A stretch of DNA of 64,000 nt from Owenia fusiformis (lineage: Eukaryota; Annelida; Polychaeta; Sabellida; Oweniidae), in the NCBI GenBank assembly GCA_903813345.2, contig CAIIXF020000001.1:5206001-5270000 (forward strand). The letters run 5' to 3'. Positions 12,901-24,900 of the stretch are shown here, in pieces; positions within the stretch are counted from its first letter, which is position 1, and the number at the start of each line of letters is the position of its first letter. The notes beneath the pieces are model-generated. The model searched no databases. It was not told the DNA's origin and saw only the letters and a list, made by a program, of their open reading frames with translations. A program made the position numbers and the translations under genes.

Positions 12901-15900
12901 CTAAGTATGTCCCAGATCGCTTACCTTAATGTGGTATGGTTCTGATGTACTGTTTGCTAAGTATGTCCCAGATCGCTTACCTTAATGTGGTATGGTTCTG
13001 ATGTACTGTTTGCTAAGTATGTCCCAGATCTCTTACCTTAATATGGTATGGTTCTGATGTACTGTTTGCTAAGTATGTCCCAGATCTCTTACCTCTTGGT
13101 ATGGATCTGGTGTTTTATTTGCTAAGTATGTCCAAGATCTCTTACCTTTATGTGGTATGGTTCTGATGCATTGCTTGCTTGATATATCCCAAATCTTGAC
13201 ATTCCCATCTTGTGAACCTGATACCAGCAGACTGCCATCTAGGGAGATATCAAGGCATGATACTTCTTTACTGAAATAAATGAAGTTTGCTATTTAGACA
13301 ATATTCATGATCAAATGATTTTACGCTTTTCAAACTCTTTTGTCCATAGCTAACTCTCATATTAACCCTTAAACAGAGAGGAGGATCTGCCCCCTAAAGA
13401 ATTTTTTTGATAACTTTTTTCGTTATTTGTCCTTTAATCAGAAACTTTCTGACTTCTCTTAAAACTGAACTGGGCATGTTTTAAAGAAAGAATTGTAACT
13501 TTAATCATTCCCCTTGGAGGAAAGTTAGAGCTGGTCAAAGTTACTGTAATACCAAACTTGTCAGCAGTTTTTACTTGAAACGATAAACCCCCGTGTAAAT
13601 TAAACTAGAAATCGGTAACACCAAGATATAGCAAATCCCAACGAACACTATATATTCATGAATCTGTATATGTCACAATATAATTATTTCATGGATGGAT
13701 GGAGGGCTTCACTATATCCCCACCAAACTTTGTTCATTGGGATAATAAACCTACCCAATAAATATGACTGACACAGACCTGGATATTGTCCAACTTACAG
13801 TCTAACATACCTGTGTCTATTGAAACTGATGTAGTCACCATCGCTTTGGTTGTGCCTTTTAAAGTGAACTGGCTGAAACAGTCAGATGTAAAACTTTAAA
13901 ATTAGTTAAGTGTTCAAACAGACATGCTTCCCCTTAATTAGGTATTTGTACTTGAATTTTTTTCAATTCTTACATACATGTATTGGTATGCATCGTCTTT
14001 GATGCCTATATTCTTCATTTATCATGGTTTGAGCTATCAGAAGAAGGATATGATATTAATCTTTAATGGTATTTTTAAATGATTTGAGTAGAAATATAAC
14101 ATTTGAATCAATTTCAACCACTGTAATTTGATTTATCAAAGATAACATCTTTTTAAAATGGCAGCCATTTTGAATTTCAGCTGTGATCTTGAAAATTTTC
14201 TCTCAAGAAGACTTCCTTTGTCTATAGGCATAAGCATATAAAATTTGAACCAAATCCATCCACTGATATTTAAATTATCAAAGATTACATTTTTAAATGA
14301 AAAATGGCAACAATTTTGAAATTTTGCCGCCATCTTGAAAATTACTTCTTCAGCAGAGCTTGTTTCATATAAAATTTGAACCATATGCATCCACTGGCTT
14401 TTGAGTTACACCCTATACTTAGTGAGCGGACCTAATTTCAAGGGTGATGGTAAAGACGAGGCAGGGCGCCCAAACCTAACTGTAGCAGACCAGCAGTAAG
14501 TTTATTTCTCTAAGTTCTACTCTTTATTGGCCTTGTGCTGGCCTGTAACTAGGTGCACTGATGCTTCAGATGCCTATAATTAGATTCGTAATGAAAGAAA
14601 GATTCATACTTATATGTGAAACGGATACGAAGTGATGTGAAAAGAAAAATTAATTTTCTGCATATTTTTTTTTCGATTATTTTCAAAATAATGATACTTC
14701 TCCTGCATAGAATTCCTTGATATTGCATGTAATTATTGTTGATGAACGTATTTATATCGTAAACCCATCCATTTCCCAATTTGAGCCGTAATTGCAGTCA
14801 AATCATAAAAAACACCCTACAAATAAAATGAAAATTCGAAAAATCGTTAATGTCTGCCATGTTAACAACCTCTCACTACATCTGTCATGGTAACAACCTC
14901 TGACTACATCTGTTATGTTAACAATCAATAACTACATCTGCCATGTTAAAAATCTCTGACTACATCTGCCATGTTAACAACCTCTGACTACATCTGTCAT
15001 GGTAACAACCTCTGACTACATCTGTTATGTTAACAACCAATAACTACATCTGCCATGTTAAAAACCTCTGACTTCATCTGCCATGTTAACAACCTCTCAC
15101 TACATCTGTCATGGTAACAACCTCTGACTACAACTGTTATGTTAACAACCTCTAACTACATCTGCCATGGTAACAACCTCTGACTGCATCTGCAGTGTTA
15201 ACAACCTCTGATTACATCTGCCATGTTAACAACCTCTCACTTCATCTGTCATATTAACAACCTCTGACTATATCTGTCATGTTAACAATCTCTGACTACA
15301 TCTGCAGTGTTAACAACCTCTGATTACATCTGCCATGTTAACAACCTCTCACTTCATCTGTCATATTAACAATCTCTGACTATATCTGTCATGTTAACAA
15401 TCTCTGACTACATCTGCAGTGTTAACAACCTCTGATTGCATCTGCCATGTTAACAACCTCTCACTTCATCTGTCATATTAACAACCTCTGACTACATCTG
15501 TCATGTTAACAATCTCTGACTACATCTGTCATATTAACAACCTCTGACTACATCTGTCATGACTCTATCTGCCATGTCAACAGCATCTGACTACACTTGT
15601 CATGTATATAAAGTCTGACTTCATTTATTATGTTAACAATTTCTGAATACACCTGCCATGTTAACAACCTTTGACATCAACAATCTCTGACTACATCTGT
15701 CATGCGTCTGATTTTTTATGACTTTGTCAACATTTGTTAAAAAAAGTGTGGGCCAGTTACCATTTCTACAATTTTAAGATTCTTTTAAGTTATTCTATTT
15801 ATTCGTTCAACAACCAACACTTTTTGATAAATCATAAAATCAAGTGACTACATGTTTTGCAAGTTTTTACCATTGATTGAAGCCTATGACAACCTTGCCC

Positions 15901-18900
15901 AAATTCATTAATTTATTAATTGACAGTGTACATTTTAGCTAAATTTACCAGTACACGTAGCAGCTAAGTGCTTGCCCATAGCCACTCCTCTTCGCAAATT
16001 ACATCGCCATTGTTCGTCATCGAAATTCTGATCGCCGAATAGTAAACATTCATTTTGTATTGGATGTACATAACTAGAGACCGCCTTATTTCGCATATAT
16101 GAAAAAATAAAACATATCTAGGTACATATATAAGGGTTATGTACTGGGAGGTTTCGGATATGGGGTTTATCCAGAGGGAGATATGCATATCTACCTGAGG
16201 GACCGTAGGGACCGAAGGTAGATGTGCATATCTCACGAGGGATGAACCCAATATTCAAACCAACCGTACATAACTGCTTTATCCTATACCAAGTAGAGTT
16301 TTCAGCGGCATATGGCCATTTCAATAGTACAAAGTGTAAAAATAAACACACCATTCGTATGCAAAGTCATTTTATTGCATTTCCACTACTTACCGGAAGC
16401 GGGAAGATATGCACCGAAGCGGGAGATATGGCGGGAGATATGGAGGTTCTGGATATGGAAACCTCAAAATCAGAATACGGGATATATCTTACCAACTTAT
16501 CTCCCTAAAACTCTACTTGGCATAGGATAAATCTTTATATGTGACATCGATCAGGAATTATTGACATATTGACAATATTAGGTTGTAATTTCTTGCGGTA
16601 AATTCAAATTGTATCTTTAAACGACTGTTTCATCTTAACTATTCGTTTTATTGGATGTAAAACAAACGGTATGCATAGTTTAACATCTTTCACTTCTAAA
16701 ACAGCATAAAATATCACAATATCATCACCTAATGCTGCAATAATACGACTTAAAAGATTATGGTACTAATATTCTTTGGTTTTTAGGTGCCATGCCTCGT
16801 CTTTACCATCACCCTTAAAATTAGGTCCGCTCACTAAGCATAGGGTGAGTTATAGACGATTATATTTTTTGTGAATGAATAGAACCATGGGTATTGCGCT
16901 CACATGGGAAGGTTTCAATATTTTTAATGTTTTGCAGGAGGAGCTTAGAATAATCAGGGGATTCATTAGCAGCAGGTAACAGCCCATTGTTTTTAGGGAC
17001 TTTTCAATTTCTCTTTGTTAAATTTATCATGTTGTTTTCATTTATTAAGCCTGTTGTGAGAAACGGATGGATGGTTTTTTTCAAAAAATGGCAGCCATTT
17101 TGAATTTGAGCTGCCATCTTGAAAAAAATTTCAGAGCTTCATCATCCCTAGGCATCAGCATATAAGATTTAAGCCAAATCCATCCACGAGTATTTGAGTT
17201 ATCAAAGATTATATTTTTACGTAAAATGGCAGCTCTTTTGAATTGAGCAGCCATATTGAAAATTCCTTCTTGAGCATAGGTCGTACACCTTTGAGGCATT
17301 AGTCTATAAAATTTGAATCAAATCTGTCTACTAGTATTTGAGTTATCGCACGGACAGATGAATGAACTAACGGACAGACAAACAGACAGATGGACGGACA
17401 GCTTTCCTATATCCCCCACAAACTTCTTTCGATGGGATAATGAGAGACATTCACCTTTTCAAATAAACTGACTTGATAAATGTGTCCATTGCTACAACCG
17501 ACAAAAAGGGTACTTTCTGCAGAATCCAGGACAACAGAAGTCAAGGAAGTGTCAAATGTGATGTTAAACAACATCTCTCCTGATATGATGTCCCATAGCT
17601 AAAAAACAAAAGGCATGTATCTGTACATGTATATTAATTATATGATCAAAAGGTGTCCACTTAAAAACATATTATCATGCCTAAACATCGACAATGTACA
17701 GTGACAAAATATACTGTCGTACGTTCACTTTAGATGTTCGGTGTCACTATTAACTGATTTGAAACAAAAACTATGATGTAGGTTTGATGAAGGTTTTAAA
17801 AAATTAATTTTTGGAATACATTAAGGATTTCATGTTTAATTTCGCGTGTATTCACTTGGAAACACCATTAGCTTTCTGATTATGTTATTCTGATTCTCAA
17901 GCAGTGCTTGATTTTTTTTGTCGTAAATCTACCCAAAAAATTGATCGTTTGGAAAATGTTGTTTTTTCACATTTTAGAGTGGAGAAGGGGGACCTAATAA
18001 TATTTCTGCTCCACATGTCCTAGTTCACAATTTATGACATCATGCCACTTTTGAAAATCTGAATAAATACCTGTTTATTTGAAATGAAGATTGTTCACAT
18101 ACCTTACAGGTGTGATCTAACGAGACAGTGGCCACCCTTGTTTGTGGACCCCCACATCCAACACATACATCTGTCACAGGTAGACTGTGCTTCATCCAAA
18201 CATGCTTTGGCTCAACAGACTGACCATTAGACTGCTGATTTAAAACACTGAAATAAAGCACATGAAATATAAGTAGTTCTGAACTAAACTAGAAAAACAG
18301 CAACTCCCTAGATAAGCTTAATTCCACAAACAAATAATATTTATAAAATCACTCATCCTTTTTAATATCACAAGACAGAAATAACAAGGACAAAGTACAG
18401 AAGTACAGTATCATTGTCTCCTTCGAGTTTGATTCAGATTTAAGTTTTTACATAGCATGTTTTACATAAAATTAGTTCAGATGATATTTTTGCTCTATTC
18501 TAATCTTATTTTTTTGCTAAAAAATGTAACCTTGAGAATTCTTTTCAATGTTTTTAGTGTTCACTGGGATGTGAAAAGCTTGAATAACTGTTATGTACAC
18601 TGTACATTATCTGACATTGTATCGAAATGAAAATCTTTCTGAATCTTGTAATTTTTCTTCAAGAAATATATGATGACTTGGCCTTAATAAATAATAATTA
18701 GGAGGCCCCATTGGGGCATCCATCCATCCACCCACCCATAATTAGGAGGCCCCATCAGGGCATCCATCCATCCATCAATCCATCCATAAAAAGTGATTAT
18801 GAATTTTTGCTGATTTCTTTTTACAAAATTATTGCATATAATTATTGTAAACAATAACATAGGCTTTTACAACAAAGTACACCTGAAATTATTTATAAAG

Positions 18901-21900
18901 CTACGAAATAGTTAAAGTATGAAAACTCAAAAACACCATTCAAATATGATAAAATGAATTATCACGCACTAAATTTTCTTAAGACATTCAAAATGGCTGC
19001 CATGACTGATGTAGATCTAGAATGAAGTGAGCTGAACAAGATGTTAAAGTTAAAACTGTGAAGCCATTTTCCTTAAAGTTTGCAGACAAGGATTTTAGCA
19101 TTTGACTTTTTCATTTGATTTGATTTTTTCATCAACATCTGTATGCACTCATAATTTATCCCTGAAAATTTGAAGGTGATATCTGTGGCAGTTTTAGAGA
19201 AAACTGTCGGACGAACATACGGACGGACGGATGGAGAGACAGATGGACGGACGGATAGACAGACGGACAGACAGATGGACAGACGCGCCTAGGCCAACAA
19301 TATGGCCCTACACTATGTGATGGGGACATAAAAACATTTTGGACTGAAGCTAATAAAATGCATAAACTTACTCAGGAAGCGACCACACTAGTACAAGGTT
19401 GTCATCTCCTGCTGATATGAAATGACTGCCATCATTTGTGAACTTGAGGCATGTCACTGCCTGGTAGTGTCTGGATATGCTAATCAGAAGGTTACCTGAA
19501 CAGACCTAGAGATACAATAAAATCATTCTATAGTAACAGCTTGGGATTGGAAGATTTTTCATAAAAACATAACATTTTATGTTTCAACTCAGTTAATTCA
19601 TTATATAGAAGAAAACAGTAAAGTCTCCTTTTGGAAAAATTTACATCCATAATATGTGACTTTTTCCTGAGAAATGGTGACAATTTTGAGTCAGCATTTC
19701 TTTCTTTCATTTCTGATATTTAATTTGGGTGTTATATCTATGTTTTTCAGAAAAAAAATATTAACCCAATAGACTGCTCTCCAAAACGAGACTTGTCCTC
19801 AGTTGAAATAAATAAAATAACACATGGTCAGATGAGGGACATTTCAAAATTAAATACCTCCCAAATGTATATTTTCTCTGTAACTGCAGCAACACAATAT
19901 TTTCCATCAGGTGACACACATAGGGTTGAAATCTTTCCAGGGGCTATCATCTTCACATCATGTTGATCCTAGTGCAAAATGTTCATAATTTTAATACAGA
20001 TAATATGACTAGTTAAAAGAATATGTAAGCATTCATATACAGGGAGGTAAAAAAATGGAAACCCTAACCTCCATTTTCCTCATATCTTTGACCTTTTCCT
20101 GATATTTTACACATTTGTATATCATTTAATTTCCTACCAGTCTACCATATTCCATGACCACCGTCCACCAGACCCATAGTGACAGTGTGACAGCACTTTA
20201 AAGAACATGCTCTAGTGGCCACTATTGTGCTGTAGGAAAACCTGTAATCCAAAAGTCCCTACCTGACTTCTACTTATGGGATACACGAAAGATAAAGTGA
20301 ATGAGAATGACCTCAGGACAAGTCCAGACCTCAAAGTGAGATCATCCGTGTCATTCAGGCTATACCTGCTGAGGAATGCATATGGGTCATTGACAACTGT
20401 GCATGTTTGTCAACATTGGGATGGCCACACTTGCATGTTGAGCATGTTGTTCAATGTGCTGTAATATTGTGAATATCAGTCTGATGGTCATGAAATATGA
20501 TAGGCTTGTAGGAAATCGAATCATTTCTTAAAATGACAAAGATATTAGGAAAATGTAGGATTTCCTTTTTTACCACCCTGTAGAACGTGTTAGAAAATTT
20601 TTGTATTTTCAATAAATCAATATATTAAGAGGAACTAGACAACAGCAAAGCCAAAGCGTAGCAAATCCCATCGAACGGCAATGGATGGCTTTTTTACAAA
20701 CGAAATATATTGTGGGAAATTTAGGAATTCCCCACTTTATGTTATTTTAATAAAATTGTAATAATCTTTAATAAATTTAGAAGTTAATTGTTACATCTCA
20801 TATACAATATAAGAGGGACTCTCCCGGGAGTTATTAATTACACTGGACCGAAAGGTAAAGGGTATTTCCCCTAAAATTGGTCACGTGGGATCCCTGATTT
20901 ACAATAGTTGAACCTGGGGCTTGAGGAAGAAGAAGCGTAAGGAAGATGGCGGCCATTTAGCTTTGGATTGATGCTGAAACTTGTGGAGATATCGTAGGAG
21001 ATAAGTGTAATCTGTCATTAAGGATAATGACATTTATTCGAGAAGTATTTTGTGCTGTTGTTGAGGCAGTTTAATCTACACGGAAGTAGGTTTATTGGAC
21101 GTTTTGGAGAGGGAAAAGCGGGAGAGAATTAGGGCCATGTGTGGTGTGACTACCTGTTGATGACCCGAAGTTTGGAGTAAGGTATCTAGAAGCAGGAAGA
21201 CGCATGTGGTAAGGTAACCTTTTTCTATGGTTCGTATTCCATAGCTTCAAATGATGTTGAGGATGATGATGTGCTGATCATCTATTATTTTTGAGAAGCA
21301 GTGAATTATTTATAAGACTTTATTAAAGGTGCATTTATGTGCGTTTAACTTTGTATTTCCAAGCTAAATATTTCCATCTGGCTGCCAGTGTTGTCTTCCA
21401 AGTGTTTGATATCTAAGCCTGTGAACTTGATTCTCAGTTGCGGCATCTAAAAGTGAGCTGGAGGTAATTGGTACTTCCCGCGGAACTACCAGAGAGTGAC
21501 TGGGAATCAGTGTTGTTTATTGTTTATCAGAACCTGATTTATACAGTATTTTTATGCTTACATCAGTTTGAGATCGAGAATAACCTTTTCATAATTGTGC
21601 TTTTGGTATTTTCCTACTTTTGCTAATACAAGGGGAATCCATATCTCTGTAACAAATTAATTCATTATCATTTAGCTTGTCTGAACAAATACTCCTTACT
21701 TTACTTTCCTAACGTTTCTTTAGTTAACTTTGCATAGTTTTGCTAGCTGTGGAGTAAATTGATCTTTTGCCTTTGCTCCTCATGTGGATTATCAGGGAGT
21801 AATATAGATTGTTCATTTCTCATTAGAATTACTCATCTCCAGCATTGTTTCACTCTTATTGTAAGAGCTAATTTATTCAGGTTTACTCATTGGCCCTACA

Positions 21901-24900
21901 GAATCTACCAGTGAGCCGAGAGTAATTATTATTCTCCGCGGAACTAACAGAGAGTAGGCTAGGAGTAATCTGAGAGTGGAAAGAGTAAGTTGAAGAGCAA
22001 TTTGGAGTAATTAAGGAGTTGTCTGAAATTAGGAGTAATCTTGTGAGTAATCAAGGAGTAATTCAAGAGCAGGGGGAGCAAATTGAGAGCGATCGTATTA
22101 GCAGAGGAGGAGTAACTTGAGTAAACCAAGAGTATATTTGGAGTTACCTGTAGAATAACCAGGAGTATTGTGAATTTTGCTGTGAGGAGTAACCCAGAAT
22201 ATTAACCTTGTTCCTGAGAAGTAACCAGAGAGTAAATGAGACGATCACATAGGATCTTAGAAGAGACTGAGTAGCCAAGTGAATATAATTTTCAGGACAT
22301 TGAGAGTAGTATTTCTTTATGAACAATTCAGTGATGATAGACATTTGAGTTTTATTTTATCAGAGCATTTGAGTAATAATAAGGACTTTGAGATTACTCT
22401 TTGAGTATAGAAGGATAAATAAAGACAGTAGAAGTACATTATTTGAGTAAACTGATATTTTATTGTAACGTTTTATTGTACAAATATATGTGTTTTTGTT
22501 GCCATTAATTCTTGTCATGTACGTTTTCTTAAGCCGCAGTACCACCAAACCAGGTCTGCGCCCACGTAGATAATCTGTGAGAATCCCATAATAAAATATT
22601 TGTCAGTGACTTGACCTCTCCACACTACCACATTTTGGCCAGGTCCGACATTGGTGGCAGCGTCGGGATTTGCTTAGGGAGGACGTCCAAAAGAGAATAT
22701 GGCAACTAAACCAGAGGAAGGGATGGAATACATGGAATCCCAGACGGAAGGGAGAAGACAGGAGGAGGAGTCTGCTGATAATACTGTCTTCTTCCAAGGA
22801 GATAATGCTCAAATGGATATTGGGCTTGATGATACAGTGCCAGTCAGAAGAGACACGTTTAGTGGAACCGAATCTGCAAGACAAGCAGAGGAAAATCCAG
22901 CAGGAGCGAGGTCAAAGACTGGATACACAGTACAGGGAGAAGGTTATGGGATGACACCAGCAAGAGGTTACCCTTTAACATCCACTGTACTAGAAGGAAA
23001 ATCTCCAGGAGTAATTATGCCAATGGGACAGGAGCTACAGAGTCAGCAAGTCCAGATGTCTGTGTTAGACAGTCAACTGAAGGCGCTGGACCAGCAAAAC
23101 AGAACTATGTATGAGGATCTGAGGAGGGAAGTATACTCAGGTCAGGAAAATCTTCGAAGGGAAGTAAATGCAGGTCAGAGAGAGATCCAGACAGAGATAG
23201 AAAGACTGAGTGCAAGCCACCTGGAAGCCCAACAAGAAGCTAAAGGAGCGCTACAAGACGTTAAGGGCTTTCTGTCTATTCTAGTGCAGCGTCTTCCTGC
23301 TACTAAGGATGACAGTTGTTTCACTTCTGATGAGTCAGGGAGTAAACAAAAGCAGAGTTATGGGAGTACAATGGCTGCAAATCAAGAGCTAGATCAGAAG
23401 AGTAGACTAGACTCTCAACATACTCCAACCAGAGTAAATACTCAGCCGCAAGGAGATGTATGCTCTGGCATACATATGAAAAGGCCATCACTTCAGAGAC
23501 AAGATCAGTATGTTGGTGAGGAATTAGCATCACATCTTGGCAAAGGATGGTCACGGGAAGCTAAGATGGGGGGTGATAGTTGGCCATTATCCCAAGAATA
23601 TGGAAGGAGTTACTCTGAGCAATTGAGAGAGCAGGGAAGGTCTGCTCCATTGCTCAGAGAGGAGACGTATCAGATGCCTACCCAATACTCCCGAGAGCAG
23701 TTGGCCCAGGAGGGGGTTGGAGAAATCTGTGGCGGAGGAGAACTCGACAGGAGTGAGATAAGGAGAAGTAGGAGACATTCCCTACACTCTCCGATGGAGT
23801 ACCCTCCTGATCATCAGGATGGGAGGCAACCAGAGGAACTCATTGCTAATGTTCCAAATCCAGACCTAAGTAGAGGTACCCAGCAGAGAGTATCAACGGA
23901 AGCATTAGCTCCAGAGGTGAAAGAGGAGAAAGCAGCAGAGTCAGTGATTGTTACCAAGGTTCTGGACATGTGTACTAAGTTAATTGAGTCCAACAAAGGT
24001 CCACGGGTGCGAATAAAGCCAACACAAACCTTCGATGGTAGTACACCTTGGAAAGACTACAAGGCATATTTCTCTACATGTGTAGAGAACAACGGCTGGA
24101 CTCCAGATGAGAAAAGGCAGTATTTGGCTACCAATCTTCGTGGAGACGCCCAACAATTGGTGCTAGAACTAGAAGAGGGCTATTCCTATGAGGACTTAAT
24201 AGAGGCCCTGGAAAAGCGATTTGGACCTGGAGGGAAGGCTGACGTCTTCGAGGCTGAGTTGTGCAGTCGCACACGAAAGCCAAAGGAGTCCCTTCAGAGT
24301 TTGGGCCAGAATATCCGGCGTTTAGCTTCGTTAGCCTATCCTGAGATGAGCAGGATGGCTCAAGATAGGCTTGCCAGAAGGAGCTTTGAGCAAGCCATAC
24401 CAGATGATGATTTGCGACAAGCCATTCACAGGAAGGATCCAGAAACACTTGATAAGGCCATTGAGGTAGCTCTCAAAGAGGAAAGCTACCAGGAATCGGA
24501 AAGAATCAGGAGAGGCCTAAAATCTAAGAGGGATCATAAAATCTTGCAAGTTGATGAGGAAGATGATATAAGTACTAAACTGCAGCAAATACTAAAACCA
24601 GTGGAGCAGTTACTCGAAAAGACACTGGGAAAGATGAGTAAGGATATAGCCGATATCGCTAACAGAGGACCTTCTAAACGTACATTCAGTTGTAAAAAGT
24701 GCGGAGAGGAGGGACATAGAGTAAGATGGTGTCCAACAATTACATGTTATAATTGTGACAAACCTGGGCATTTGTCATTTGACTGTCCATTACCTGAGAA
24801 GCCAAAAAGAGAGAAAGATCAGTCCAGGACAGTAACCACCAATTCTGTGACTCCTGTGAGGTTTATGGCAGATCGTTATGAGGAGATAACTACAGGGAAT

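Larger units (their letters stand above)
14409..16847. mobile_element. 2.44 kb inverted-repeat DNA element with 5-bp target duplication AGTTA
   Basis: The left end begins CACCCTATACTTAGTGAGCG and continues GACCTAATTTCAAGGGTGAT and GGTAAAGACGAGGCA. The right end, reverse-complemented from 16847, is CACCCTATGCTTAGTGAGCG with the same continuation. The arms match over about 60 bp. The element is flanked by AGTTA at 14404-14408 and 16848-16852. It sits in WDR18 intron 6. Inside are a 28-bp minisatellite (14853-15712) and two further palindromes (16133-16275, 16278-16531). I see no transposase. The superfamily is not assigned. Confidence 0.85.

Noticed and set aside
10055-13145. CRISPR-like array
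   Set aside because: Units follow each other without unique spacers, and the setting is an animal intron; it is a minisatellite.
22144-22548. Small minus-strand frames repeated identically at 28270-28674
   Set aside because: They are identical only because they lie in the two LTRs; there is no coding evidence.
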